Notes: a model not told the origin generated them from the sequence alone. A stretch of 64,000 nt of DNA from an uncultured Pelagibacteraceae bacterium (GCA_902623075.1 CACNSD010000002.1:91719-155718); one strand, 5' to 3'; positions 26,411 to 35,147 are shown, counted from the stretch's first letter. Numbers and translations are program-made.

Positions 26411-27818
26411 TTTCTTTATTATTATATAAAATTTGGTTTTTTAACTTATTGATATTATCTACCATTTCAGGATCTTTTTCTTTTATTTTTTCAATAGTTT
26501 TTACTGAGTGAATTATTGTTGTGTGGTCTCTGTTAGAAAATTCCCTTCCAATTTCAGGTAATGATTTAGAAGTCAAAATTTTAGTTAAATAAATTGCTGT
26601 TTGTCTTGGTCGTACTAAGTATCTTGACCTTCTAGAAGATAACATTTCATTTTTGCTGATTTTGAAAAACTTACAAACAATTGTCTGAATTAAATCTATT
26701 GTAACCTTATTTTCTGATAAATTTAATAAATCCTTTAAAACTAGCTTTGTTTCAGGAAGATTTGGGACTTTATTGTAAATTCTTGAGAATGAAACAACTC
26801 TATTTATTGCACCAACTAGCTCCCTTACACTTCCGGTTATCTCATTACTTATAAAATCTTGAATTTCTCTAGAAACTTGTAATTGTTCAGAATATAAAGC
26901 ATTCAATTCCTCAGTTTTTTTTTCAACTATTTTTTTTCTTAGCTCAAAGTCCGGCTTTTGAATATCAACAACTAATCCACCAGAAAATCTTGATTTAATT
27001 CTTTCTTGAATTCTAGATAGTTTGTTTGGTGCCCTATCAGCTGAAACAATTATTTGGGATCCTTTATCAAGTAAAGCATTAAATGTATGAAAGAACTCCT
27101 CTTGCATAGCTTCCTTTCCACTTATAAACTGGATATCATCGATTAATAAAATATCTATATTTCTAAAATATTCTTTAAAATTAACCATGTCGTTTGACTT
27201 AATTGATTTTACAAACTGATACATAAAACGTTCAGCAGAAATAAACATTACTTTATTATTTTTTTTAAGCTCTAAACCTATTGAATTTAATAAATGGGTT
27301 TTTCCCATTCCAACACCACCGTAAATATAAAGTGGATTATAATGAGATATATTTTCTGAAACTTTTAAAGAAGCTTCATAAGCTAATTTATTACTTGAAC
27401 CAGTTATAAAATTATCAAATCTTTTATTTGGATCAATTCGATTATACTGGAGGTAGGAGTCTTTTATAAATGAAACATTTTCATTAGTATTGTTCTCTTT
27501 AATATTGCTTTCTTTTAAAGTGATATCTTGAACTTTTTCAACTATTTTGAACTCAATTCTAATAATGTCTTTTTTATATACTCTAACTATTTGTAATATT
27601 TGGTCTAAATACCTTGATGTAATCCAATCTCTAATAAATCTTGTTGGAACTGACAACAACAAATAATTATTAAATTCTTCCACAAACGAAATCTTTTTAA
27701 GCCAGCTCTCATAAACTTCTAGGCCCAGTTTATTTTTCATTTCATTTTGTACTTGCTTCCAATCAAAGCCTTCAGAGGAAAAATTATTAATATTTTTTGT
27801 ATTTGTTAATTTATTCAT
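26400..27818 (-). CDS. dnaA: Chromosomal replication initiator DnaA
   Basis: The 472-residue protein has an N-terminal helicase-loading domain, an Asn-rich linker (about 100-135), the AAA+ domain with Walker A GGVGMGKT and Walker B LLIDDIQF, and the C-terminal DNA-binding domain with RPRQTAIYL and SNRDHTTIIHSV. It binds DnaA boxes and opens the origin. It lies beside an AT-rich, repeat-bearing gap that may be oriC. No Shine-Dalgarno is seen; instead the sequence just before the ATG reads CCTCCTTAAG, which resembles the anti-Shine-Dalgarno of 16S rRNA. Confidence 0.98.
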   Translation of the reverse strand: MNKLTNTKNINNFSSEGFDWKQVQNEMKNKLGLEVYESWLKKISFVEEFNNYLLLSVPTRFIRDWITSRYLDQILQIVRVYKKDIIRIEFKIVEKVQDITLKESNIKENNTNENVSFIKDSYLQYNRIDPNKRFDNFITGSSNKLAYEASLKVSENISHYNPLYIYGGVGMGKTHLLNSIGLELKKNNKVMFISAERFMYQFVKSIKSNDMVNFKEYFRNIDILLIDDIQFISGKEAMQEEFFHTFNALLDKGSQIIVSADRAPNKLSRIQERIKSRFSGGLVVDIQKPDFELRKKIVEKKTEELNALYSEQLQVSREIQDFISNEITGSVRELVGAINRVVSFSRIYNKVPNLPETKLVLKDLLNLSENKVTIDLIQTIVCKFFKISKNEMLSSRRSRYLVRPRQTAIYLTKILTSKSLPEIGREFSNRDHTTIIHSVKTIEKIKEKDPEMVDNINKLKNQILYNNKENEI

Positions 27819-27960
27819 AACTTAAGGAGGAATCCCAGTTAGAACTATTTAAAAAAATTTGCAACAAGTTAATAAGGAAAATAAAAAAAAAATAAAATCT
27901 ATGATTGTGATTTATGTTTTTAAATATAATTTAAAATTAAAAATAAATTTAAAATTACAA

Positions 27961-28027
27961 ATTGAATCAAACATAGATTGAATCGATAAATTGATTAAAT
28001 AAAAATTGAATCAAACATAGATTGAAT
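27961..28027. repeat. Iteron-like direct repeats upstream of dnaA
   Basis: A 23-base unit (ATTGAATC, AAACATAG, ATTGAAT) occurs at 27961-27983 and again at 28005-28027 without mismatch. Each copy contains ATTGAAT twice, so four copies begin at 27961, 27977, 28005 and 28021, spaced 16, 28 and 16 bases. Three of the four form GAATC, a GANTC methylation target. The layout suggests binding sites for an initiator or regulator. Confidence 0.7.
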
Positions 28028-28091
28028 GATAGCAATCCAAATATTTACTAAATCTAAATATGGTAACTTAAGACAAATCTTAAATATATAA

Positions 28092-28100
28092 TGTGGATAC
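28092..28100 (-). promoter_or_regulatory. DnaA-box-like site
   Basis: TGTGGATAC reads GTATCCACA on the minus strand, one mismatch from TTATCCACA. It is the only close match found in the gap, so it is weak evidence for an origin. Confidence 0.5.
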
Positions 28101-28129
28101 CAGAAGTTGTTAAAAAATTAAGCTAACGT

Positions 28130-28390
28130 TTAGATTGCTGCAATCTTTTTAGTAATTCTAGAAACGTTTCTAGAAGCATTTTGTTTTTTTATTATTCCGG
28201 TTTTAGCAACTTTCATCAACTCAGAGTTTAACTTTGGTAAATATTTTAAAGCTTCATCTTTCTTTTTATCGTCAATTAAAAGATTCATTTTTTTTAGAGC
28301 ATTTCTAAACCTGCTCTTTCTAGCATTATTTACCGCAGTTTGTTTTGAAATTCTTCTAATTCTTTTAATCGCTGATTTTGTGTTTGCCAT
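28130..28390 (-). CDS. rpsT: 30S ribosomal protein S20
   Basis: The 86-residue product starts MANTKSAIKRIRRISKQ, the conserved S20 beginning. The open frame extends 24 codons further upstream but the family start is the ATG at 28390. It is a basic, all-helical protein that binds 16S rRNA. It follows mutM by 50 bases on the same strand. Its position between mutM and dnaA is conserved in Alphaproteobacteria. Confidence 0.97.
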   Translation of the reverse strand: MANTKSAIKRIRRISKQTAVNNARKSRFRNALKKMNLLIDDKKKDEALKYLPKLNSELMKVAKTGIIKKQNASRNVSRITKKIAAI

Positions 28391-28440
28391 ATGCGCAGGG
28401 GTATAGCTTGTGAATTTATAGTGGTCAACTAAATATTTAA

Positions 28441-29304
28441 CTATTTTTGACAGGAAACACAAAAAAAAGTTGACCTATTTGATGTTATTTTTTTTTTTAT
28501 AATTCCCTTGCACTTTGGGCGTTTACAATTAGCTCTGTCTTGCTGATAAACTCTAAACTCTTTTTGAAAAGTACCTTTGTTTCCTAAGATATCTTTAAAA
28601 TCTCTTATACTCGATCCTCCCTTATCAATTGCCTGTTTAAGTATTTTCTTAGAATTTAGAATTATATTTGAACATTCATTTTTACTAAGTCGCTTTGCTT
28701 TTTTAAAAGGATTTATTTTACTAGCGAAAAGTATTTCACTTGCATAAATATTGCCTATTCCAGATACAAATCTCTGATCAAGTAAGAAGCTTTTTATATC
28801 CTTATTTTTTTTCTTAAAATAATTAAGTACATAATTTAAGTTAAATTTTTCACTAAAAGGTTCGGGTCCCATTGATTTGAATCTTTTCTCTAAATCTTGA
28901 TAATTTTTGATTATTTCAAAAAATCCAAAACGTCTTGGGTCATTATAAATTACTTTCAAGCTATCAAATTCAAACTCTGCATGATTGTGTTTTTTGGGTA
29001 AAAAAGGTGAATGATAAAAACTAGTATTTGTAAATTTTAGTGGCTTTTTCTTATCAAGAATATGAATTGTTCCTGACATTCCCAAATGAATTAAACAATA
29101 ATCTTTATTTTGAAAATGGATAATTAAATATTTAGAAAATCTACTAACTTTAATTATTTTTTTATTTTTAAGAAAAATTTCAAAATCAACCGGTATTTTA
29201 AACCTCAAATTTCTGTTTCTAATTATTACTTTTTTTATGCGTTTTTTTTTAATCTTTTTATGAAGGGATTGTCTAACAATTTCTACTTCTGGTAATTCTG
29301 GCAT
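28441..29304 (-). CDS. mutM: Formamidopyrimidine-DNA glycosylase
   Basis: The 287-residue enzyme begins MPELPEVEIVR, which provides the catalytic Pro2 and Glu3, has the helix-two-turn-helix region with GIGNIYASE, and ends with a C-terminal zinc finger built from CKRPKCKG and CVSCQ. It excises oxidised purines such as 8-oxoguanine. It is divergent from ubiE by 29 bases. Confidence 0.96.
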   Translation of the reverse strand: MPELPEVEIVRQSLHKKIKKKRIKKVIIRNRNLRFKIPVDFEIFLKNKKIIKVSRFSKYLIIHFQNKDYCLIHLGMSGTIHILDKKKPLKFTNTSFYHSPFLPKKHNHAEFEFDSLKVIYNDPRRFGFFEIIKNYQDLEKRFKSMGPEPFSEKFNLNYVLNYFKKKNKDIKSFLLDQRFVSGIGNIYASEILFASKINPFKKAKRLSKNECSNIILNSKKILKQAIDKGGSSIRDFKDILGNKGTFQKEFRVYQQDRANCKRPKCKGIIKKKITSNRSTFFCVSCQK

Positions 29305-29333
29305 TTGATACTATATTCAATATATATTTTTTT

Positions 29334-30038
29334 ATGCAACAAAATCTTCAAAATAAAAAAGGGCTTGTAGAAAAAGTATTTAATCAAGTCTACAACAAAT
29401 ATGACTTCATGAATGATTTTATGTCGATGGGTATTCATAGATACTGGAAAAAAAACTTAATTAACATGATGAGTCCTAGAGTTAGTAGAAAATTAATAGA
29501 TGTTGCGTGTGGAACAGGGGATATTGGAAAATTATTTATAGATACCACTAGTAAAGAAGCTGAAATTACTTGTGTAGACCCTAACAAAGGTATGGTTGGC
29601 CAAGGAAAACAAAAATTATCTAATTTCAAAAATATAAAATGGGTTATTTCATCAGCAGAAAAATTACCTATAGCAGACAACACATTTGATTATTACACTA
29701 TTAGTTTTGGGCTAAGAAATACAAAAAATTTAAATAAAGCACTTTCAGAAGCTTATAGAGTTTTAAAACCAGGTGGACGTTATCTATGTCTAGAATTTTC
29801 TAAAATTCAAAATTCAAATCTTGATTTTATATATAAAAATTACTCAAAACTTATTCCTATAATTGGTCAGTTTGTGGTCGGAGAAAAAGAACCTTACGAA
29901 TATTTAATCAAAAGTATTGAACAATTTATTAACCAAGACGAATTAATAGACTTGATGAAGAAAAATAATTTTCAAAAATGTTCTTATAGAGATCTTTCTG
30001 GTGGTATTGTCTCAATTCATAGTGGTTGGAAAATTTAA
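29334..30038 (+). CDS. ubiE: Ubiquinone/menaquinone C-methyltransferase
   Basis: The 234-residue SAM-dependent methyltransferase has FNQVYNKYDFMNDFMSMGIH at the N-terminus and the SAM-binding motif DVACGTGDIG (about 58-67), both typical of UbiE. It methylates the quinone ring in ubiquinone synthesis. Its TAA overlaps the ubiB ATG. With ubiB it forms a ubiquinone unit; coq7 lies at 19.3 kb. Confidence 0.96.
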   Translation: MQQNLQNKKGLVEKVFNQVYNKYDFMNDFMSMGIHRYWKKNLINMMSPRVSRKLIDVACGTGDIGKLFIDTTSKEAEITCVDPNKGMVGQGKQKLSNFKNIKWVISSAEKLPIADNTFDYYTISFGLRNTKNLNKALSEAYRVLKPGGRYLCLEFSKIQNSNLDFIYKNYSKLIPIIGQFVVGEKEPYEYLIKSIEQFINQDELIDLMKKNNFQKCSYRDLSGGIVSIHSGWKI

Positions 30039-31606
30039 TGATTAAAAAACTTATTACTTTATTTAAATTAGGAAGAAAAATTGCAAAATCTGATATTTTA
30101 AAAATTGCATCAAAATTTAAAAATCCTCCTTTAGCTGTAACAATATTATTCCAAATTTTATCCATTTCACTAAAAAAAAAGGAACAAAGTAATTTAATTG
30201 AAGATGATGGTGAGAGACTATCTAGATCATTAGAGTCTATGGGTACAACTTTCATTAAACTTGGACAATTTCTTGCTACTAGACCTGATATAATTGGAGA
30301 AGAATTATCTTTAAAGCTAGAAAAACTTCAAGATCGATTACCACCTTTTTCAATTCATGAAGCAAAAGAAATTATTAAAGAAGATCTTGGAATTGATGCA
30401 TTTAATTCAATAATAGATTTAAGTGAACCAGTTGCTGCTGCATCAATTGCACAAGTCCACAAAGCAAAAATAAATGACAATGGAACAATCAAAGATGTAG
30501 CTATTAAAATTTTAAGACCAAACATAAAAAAAATATTCAATGAAGAAATAGATGCGATGATGTTATTTGCATTTATTATTGAATCATTCGCAAAAAAAAC
30601 AAAAAGATTAAAACTTGTTGAAGTTGTTTTTTTACTTAAAGAAATAACTAATCTTGAGATGGATTTAAGATTCGAAGCTGCTGCGGCAAATGAATATGCA
30701 GAAAATACTAAAAATGATGCTGGGTTCAAAGTTCCAGAGATTTACTGGAATTTTACTAGTGAAAATGTAATGACTTTAGATTGGATAGATGGAATTTCAA
30801 TAAGAGAAGCTGAGGAGTTAAAGAAAAGAAATTTAGATACTAGTAAAATAGCTGAAGATATTATCCAACATTTTTTGAGACATGCTGTAAGAGATGGTTT
30901 TTTTCATGCAGACATGCATCAAGGAAATATTTTTGTTGATAATAGTGGCCAAATAGTACCTATAGATTTTGGGATTATGGGTAGATTAGATAAACTTAGT
31001 AAAAGGTTTTTAGCAGAAATTTTATTTGGATTTATTCAAAGAGATTATCGCAAAGTAGCTGAGGTTCACTTAGTGGCTGGATTAGTTCCTAAAGAAGTAC
31101 CAATTGATGATCTGGCTCAAGCTTTGAGATCAATTGGTGAACCTATTTTCGGTCAAGAAGTAAAAGATATCTCGGGAGGTAAATTACTTAAACAACTATT
31201 TGATGTAACAGAAAAGTTTAATATGCAAACTCAACCTCAATTATTAATGTTGCAAAAAACTATGGTTGTGGTTGAAGGTGTAGCAAGAAAATTAAATCCA
31301 AATACAAATATTTGGACAACTTCAAAGCCTGTACTAGAAAATTGGCTTAAAGAAACAAAAGATCCAATTAATAATTTAAATGAAACTTTAAAAAGCACAT
31401 CTGAAGTTATTAAACGTTTACCAGAATTTCCTGAGATTATGGATAAAGCAAATCAAGCCTTAACGTTTTTGGCTAGCGGTCAAATTCCACAAAATTCAAA
31501 TTCTTATACTGCTCTAAATGATAAGAAATCAGAAATGATAGCATTTAGAAATCAATCTATTATTGGTTTATTACTTCTTGTAATTTTTGGCCTTATAGTA
31601 TTTTAA
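30038..31606 (+). CDS. ubiB: Ubiquinone biosynthesis ATPase/kinase-like UbiB
   Basis: The ATG at 30038 overlaps the ubiE stop (TAATG) and gives 522 residues; an upstream in-frame TTG at 30026 lies inside ubiE and is less likely. It has the UbiB/ADCK motif SMGTTFIKLGQFLATRPDII (KxGQ), the alanine-rich loop PVAAASIAQVHKA and the kinase-like HADMHQGN with DFG. A C-terminal hydrophobic segment anchors it to the membrane. UbiB-family ATPases support ubiquinone synthesis, probably by extracting lipid intermediates. Confidence 0.95.
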   Translation: MIKKLITLFKLGRKIAKSDILKIASKFKNPPLAVTILFQILSISLKKKEQSNLIEDDGERLSRSLESMGTTFIKLGQFLATRPDIIGEELSLKLEKLQDRLPPFSIHEAKEIIKEDLGIDAFNSIIDLSEPVAAASIAQVHKAKINDNGTIKDVAIKILRPNIKKIFNEEIDAMMLFAFIIESFAKKTKRLKLVEVVFLLKEITNLEMDLRFEAAAANEYAENTKNDAGFKVPEIYWNFTSENVMTLDWIDGISIREAEELKKRNLDTSKIAEDIIQHFLRHAVRDGFFHADMHQGNIFVDNSGQIVPIDFGIMGRLDKLSKRFLAEILFGFIQRDYRKVAEVHLVAGLVPKEVPIDDLAQALRSIGEPIFGQEVKDISGGKLLKQLFDVTEKFNMQTQPQLLMLQKTMVVVEGVARKLNPNTNIWTTSKPVLENWLKETKDPINNLNETLKSTSEVIKRLPEFPEIMDKANQALTFLASGQIPQNSNSYTALNDKKSEMIAFRNQSIIGLLLLVIFGLIVF

Positions 31607-31614
31607 TTCCGCAA

Positions 31615-32820
31615 ATGAAAAATTTGTTAAATAAAAAAATACTATTCATTATCTGCGGGGGGATATCTGCCTACAAAAGTCTAGAAACAATTAGGCTTTT
31701 TAAAAAAAATGGAGCAGAAATAAAGACTATCCTCACTGCAAGTGCAAAAGAATTTGTAACTCCACTTTCAGTAACATCGCTTTCTCAAGGTAAAGTATAT
31801 AGCGAATTATTCAGTGTGGAAAGTGAATCTGAAATGGATCATATTTCACTTTCAAGATGGGCAGATTTAGTTGTAATTGCACCAGCAACAGCAAATACAA
31901 TTTCAAAATTAGCTCAAGGAACAACTGATGATTTAGCATCTACTGTGGTTTTAGCTTCAGATAAAGACATTATTTTAGCACCAGCAATGAATGTAAGAAT
32001 GTGGGAACATCCAACTACAAAAGCAAATATAAAAAAATTAAAGGAGTTTGGATATAAACTAATTGGACCAGAGGTTGGTGATATGGCATGTGGTGAATAT
32101 GGGGAGGGTAAAATGTCAGACCCATTGGTAATTGCTGAAGAAATTGATAAATATTTCTTAACTCAAAAAAATAACAAAAAATTTAAAGCATTAGTTACAG
32201 CAGGTCCAACTAATGAGTACATAGATCCAGTTCGTTTTATTACTAATAAATCAAGTGGGAAACAAGGATATGAATTAGCAAAATCATTATCCAAAAAAGG
32301 TTTTGACACAACATTAATATCAGGTCCAACTAATCTTGAAATAACTAAAGATATTAATCTTATAAAAGTTGAAACTGCAGATGAAATGTTAGTTGCCACC
32401 CAAGAAAATTTACCTGTTGATGTTGCAATTTTTTCTGCGGCAGTTGCTGATTTTAAAATTAATAAAAAGTATGAAAATAAAATTAAAAAACAAGAGAACT
32501 TAAACTTAAATTTAGAAAAGAATATAGATATACTTAATTATGTATCCAACCATAATTCTATGAGACCTAAACTTGTCATTGGATTTGCAGCAGAAACCAA
32601 TGAGATCAATAAAAATGCAGAAGAAAAATTAAATAAGAAGAATTGTGACTGGATAATTTCCAATGATGTATCAAATAAAAATATAGGATTTAATTCTGAT
32701 TATAATGAGGTAACAATTCATTACAAAAATAGAGATGCTAAAAAAGAAAAACTTTCATACAAAAAAAAATCTGGAATTTCTGATGAAATAGTTGATAGAA
32801 TAATTGATCAATTAAATTAA
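31615..32820 (+). CDS. coaBC: Bifunctional phosphopantothenoylcysteine decarboxylase/synthase
   Basis: The 401-residue fusion has an N-terminal flavin decarboxylase half (CoaC) with CGGISAYKSLE, the active-site His in DHISLSRWAD and PAMNVRMWEHP, and a C-terminal synthase half (CoaB) with GPTNEYIDPVRFITNKSSGK. It carries out two steps of coenzyme A synthesis. The stop shares bases with the dut ATG. It follows ubiB by 8 bases. Confidence 0.96.
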   Translation: MKNLLNKKILFIICGGISAYKSLETIRLFKKNGAEIKTILTASAKEFVTPLSVTSLSQGKVYSELFSVESESEMDHISLSRWADLVVIAPATANTISKLAQGTTDDLASTVVLASDKDIILAPAMNVRMWEHPTTKANIKKLKEFGYKLIGPEVGDMACGEYGEGKMSDPLVIAEEIDKYFLTQKNNKKFKALVTAGPTNEYIDPVRFITNKSSGKQGYELAKSLSKKGFDTTLISGPTNLEITKDINLIKVETADEMLVATQENLPVDVAIFSAAVADFKINKKYENKIKKQENLNLNLEKNIDILNYVSNHNSMRPKLVIGFAAETNEINKNAEEKLNKKNCDWIISNDVSNKNIGFNSDYNEVTIHYKNRDAKKEKLSYKKKSGISDEIVDRIIDQLN

Positions 32821-33257
32821 TGGCAAAAGTTCTTATCAAAAAGTTAGACCCTGCAGTTGAATTACCTGATTACAAAACAGATGGTGCATCAGGCATGGAT
32901 TTAATGGCATTTGTAAAAGAACCTATAAATCTTAAACCAAACTCTTCATGTTTAGTTCCAACAGGACTTGCAGTAGCATTTTCTAATGATTTTGAAATCC
33001 AAATTAGACCGAGATCTGGTTTAGCTGCAAAAAATAGCATTAGTGTTTTAAATACACCTGGAACTATTGATAGTGATTACAGGGGAGAAATAAAAGTAAT
33101 ACTTTTTAATCATGGAAAAACTGATTTTTTAATCAACAACAAAGATAGAATAGCGCAAATGATATTAACTCCTGTAATTAAAATGGAATTTGAAGAAACA
33201 GATAATCTTCCAGAAACTTTTAGAGGAGAGGGTGGTTTTGGCTCGACTGGAAAATGA
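32820..33257 (+). CDS. dut: dUTP diphosphatase
   Basis: The 145-residue protein shows all five trimeric dUTPase motifs: DGASGMDLMA, RPRSGLA, GTIDSDYRGE, RIAQMI and the C-terminal RGEGGFGSTGK. It hydrolyses dUTP to dUMP. The ATG overlaps coaBC and its end overlaps the ThiF-like gene by 4 bases. Confidence 0.97.
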   Translation: MAKVLIKKLDPAVELPDYKTDGASGMDLMAFVKEPINLKPNSSCLVPTGLAVAFSNDFEIQIRPRSGLAAKNSISVLNTPGTIDSDYRGEIKVILFNHGKTDFLINNKDRIAQMILTPVIKMEFEETDNLPETFRGEGGFGSTGK

Positions 33258-34009
33258 GCAAAGATTTAAGCAAAAAAGAAATAGATAAATTTTCGAGGCA
33301 AATAATTTTAAAAAATATAGGTCCATTAGGACAAAAAAAAATTCTCAACTCAAAGGTTTTAATAATTGGAATGGGTGGTCTCGGTTGTCCAGTAGCAGAA
33401 TTTTTAACACGAGCTGGAGTTGGTACACTTGGAATTATAGATCATGACTCAGTAAGTCTCTCTAATATTCACAGACAAAGTCTTTATAATGAAAAAGATA
33501 TAAAGAAACCAAAAGTAAAAATAGCAAAAAAAAAATTAAAAAAAATCAATTCGAAAATAAAAATAAATATTTTTAATTTAAAATTAAATAAAAGTGTATT
33601 TGAAAAAATTATTAAAAATTACGATTATATTGTTGACGGTACTGATAATTTTGAAAGTAAATTTTTAATAAATGATTTAAGTCTAAAATATAAAAAATTT
33701 CTAGTCACTGGTGCTATAAGTAAATATGATGGACACATTTTTACTTTAAATTTCACCAATAAAAAAAATCCTTGTTTAAGATGTTTTTATCAAGAAGACC
33801 AAATTACTGATGAAATATTAAATTGCGAATTTGAGGGAATTTTAGGAACTGTAGCTGGAATTGTAGGCACATTACAAGCTAATGAAATTTTAAAAAAAAT
33901 ATTAAATATAGGACAAAATTTAGATGGATTTATTTTAATCTTAGATTTATTAAATTTAAGTTTCAGAAAAGCAAAAATAAATAAAAGAAAAAAGTGTAAA
34001 TGCAAATAG
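33254..34009 (+). CDS. HesA/MoeB/ThiF-family adenylyltransferase
   Basis: The 251-residue E1-like enzyme has the nucleotide motif GMGGLGCPVAEFLTRAG, DHDSVSLSNIHRQ, DGTDNFESK and a candidate catalytic cysteine in LNCEFEGILGTVAGIVG. Cysteine pairs (CLRC and the C-terminal CKCK) could bind the structural zinc. Such enzymes adenylate the C-terminus of MoaD or ThiS sulfur carriers. Which carrier is used cannot be read; no moaD or thiS is adjacent. It overlaps dut and the SH3 gene. Confidence 0.9.
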   Translation: MSKDLSKKEIDKFSRQIILKNIGPLGQKKILNSKVLIIGMGGLGCPVAEFLTRAGVGTLGIIDHDSVSLSNIHRQSLYNEKDIKKPKVKIAKKKLKKINSKIKINIFNLKLNKSVFEKIIKNYDYIVDGTDNFESKFLINDLSLKYKKFLVTGAISKYDGHIFTLNFTNKKNPCLRCFYQEDQITDEILNCEFEGILGTVAGIVGTLQANEILKKILNIGQNLDGFILILDLLNLSFRKAKINKRKKCKCK

Positions 34010-34449
34010 TAACAAAAAAAATTTATACAATTTTTTTTTTATTTTTTTTTATACATAATTCTTTTGCTAACGAAATATTTGTCTCTCTTAAAAAAAATAA
34101 AGTAAATGTCCGATATGGACCTAGCTTTGAATCGGATATCAAATATGTTTACAAAAAAATCAACCTTCCTCTAAAACAAATTGATAAAAAAGAAAATTTT
34201 AGAAGAATTATTGATTTTAAAAATAATAGTGGTTGGATACATGTATCTCAATTGAAAAAAAGTAATTCAGTTATAGCTACTCAAGATAAAATATTATTCA
34301 AAAAACCAACATCTTTTGCAGAACCAATTGCACAAATTAAAGAAGGCAGAATGCTAATAATAAAAAGATGTGAAAATATTTGGTGTAAAATAATAGCTGA
34401 AGAGTATGAGGGTTGGGTTAAAATCAATAATTTATGGGGTCTTAATTGA
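34000..34449 (+). CDS. Secreted SH3-domain protein
   Basis: The 149-residue product has a signal peptide (hydrophobic residues 7-24 ending NSFA) and two bacterial SH3-like repeats: KKNKVNVRYGPSFESDI followed by GWIHVSQL, and KEGRMLIIKRCENIWCKI followed by GWVKINNLWG. These domains typically bind peptidoglycan or proteins in the periplasm. The ATG is inside the end of the ThiF-like gene. It closes the ubiE-to-SH3 run. Confidence 0.85.
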   Translation: MQIVTKKIYTIFFLFFFIHNSFANEIFVSLKKNKVNVRYGPSFESDIKYVYKKINLPLKQIDKKENFRRIIDFKNNSGWIHVSQLKKSNSVIATQDKILFKKPTSFAEPIAQIKEGRMLIIKRCENIWCKIIAEEYEGWVKINNLWGLN

Positions 34450-34488
34450 TTTAAACCCGCCAATTCATAATTAAGTTAATTAAAACTT

Positions 34489-34668
34489 CTATTTTTTTTG
34501 TTCGCAAACATCCTTAATTACTGGTGTATTAGCACAGTCTAAACATTTTGTTTTTTGGACTATGCAACCATCATCAAGAACTTGTATATCAACAATTTTA
34601 TCACACTTTGAACAAGTTGATGAAATTGTTAATCCACATTTTTTGCAACTATAATTTTCTATCTGCAT
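34489..34668 (-). CDS. Small Cys-rich zinc-ribbon-like protein (59 aa)
   Basis: A minus-strand ATG at 34668 gives 59 residues with eight cysteines: CKKC (8-11), CSKC (19-22), C35, CLDC (42-45) and C55. CxxC pairs are the mark of zinc ribbons or a metal-cluster site. It has no signal peptide, and no family is recognised. Two Fur-box-like sites stand 47 and 77 bases upstream of the start, so expression may respond to iron. The dense, regular cysteine spacing argues against a chance frame in this AT-rich DNA. Confidence 0.7.
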   Translation of the reverse strand: MQIENYSCKKCGLTISSTCSKCDKIVDIQVLDDGCIVQKTKCLDCANTPVIKDVCEQKK

Positions 34669-34714
34669 CTTAATAGAATGAAATATAAAAGAAGTTAATT
34701 CAATAAAAAATAGT

Positions 34715-34733
34715 GAGAATGATTACTATTCAC
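34715..34733. promoter_or_regulatory. Fur-box-like site 1
   Basis: The 19 bases GAGAATGATTACTATTCAC match the canonical Fur box at 13 of 19 positions by eye. The core AATGATTACTATT recurs exactly, in reverse orientation, in the box at 35132-35144. It lies 47 bases upstream of the Cys-rich mini-protein start. Confidence 0.6.
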
Positions 34734-34744
34734 ACATTTTTTTT

Positions 34745-34763
34745 GCGAATGATTATCACTCGC
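34745..34763. promoter_or_regulatory. Fur-box-like site 2
   Basis: GCGAATGATTATCACTCGC is a near-perfect palindrome and matches the canonical Fur box at 13 of 19 positions. It stands 30 bases from site 1, giving a tandem operator upstream of the Cys-rich mini-protein gene. Confidence 0.6.
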
Positions 34764-34817
34764 TTAAATTAGTAAGATTTTTTTAATTATGGTTTTTTAA
34801 ACTTAAATTTTTTTTTC

Positions 34818-35060
34818 TTATTTAGATTTTACTTTACTTGCCCACCATTTATCTAAAATAAAATACCAAACAGAGTTGGCAATTGGTTCGACTATAGCAT
34901 CTGTTAAAGCAATCATAAAAGCAACGTCTGCAATTATCATTAAAACAGTTATGGCAATTGCAAAATGTCCAATTGTATAAACTATGGTTCTTAATATTGA
35001 ACCTCTATTTTCTTTGTAAATATTTTCTAAATATCTAAAAATGTTTATTGATAATTGCAT
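34818..35060 (-). CDS. DUF2061 small membrane protein
   Basis: The 80-residue protein has an N-terminal amphipathic part, then RGSILRTIVYTIGHFAIAIT and a second TM segment, ending ILDKWWAS, matching the DUF2061 pattern of two short membrane helices around a Glu-Pro turn. The function of this family is unknown. A strong Fur-box-like site lies 69 bases upstream of the start, which suggests iron-responsive expression. Confidence 0.78.
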   Translation of the reverse strand: MQLSINIFRYLENIYKENRGSILRTIVYTIGHFAIAITVLMIIADVAFMIALTDAIVEPIANSVWYFILDKWWASKVKSK

Positions 35061-35128
35061 TATTTAAATTTTAATTTATTTATAATTAATCAATAAAGAT
35101 TGTTGATAAAATAGCAAAAAAAAAACGT

Positions 35129-35147
35129 GCTAATAGTAATCATTATC
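35129..35147. promoter_or_regulatory. Fur-box-like site 3 upstream of the DUF2061 gene
   Basis: GCTAATAGTAATCATTATC matches the canonical Fur box at 16 of 19 positions, the best match in the window. It lies 69 bases upstream of the DUF2061 start and 35 bases beyond the end of the oxygenase gene. Confidence 0.7.

Larger units (their letters stand above)
27819..28129. other. AT-rich intergenic region between dnaA and rpsT, candidate replication origin
   Basis: This 311-base gap, long for the window, has no gene. It contains a strongly AT-only stretch (about 27911-27960) suited to be an unwinding element, a pair of long direct repeats (27961-28027) and one DnaA-box-like site at 28092-28100. Both flanking genes, dnaA and rpsT, are on the minus strand, so it also holds the dnaA promoter. 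Location beside dnaA and rpsT is a known origin context, but in many Alphaproteobacteria the functional origin is elsewhere, so the origin call is inferred. Confidence 0.5.

Noticed and set aside
28391..28462. 24-codon upstream extension of rpsT
   Set aside because: S20 proteins begin with MANTKSA; the extension is not family sequence and overlaps the end of mutM.
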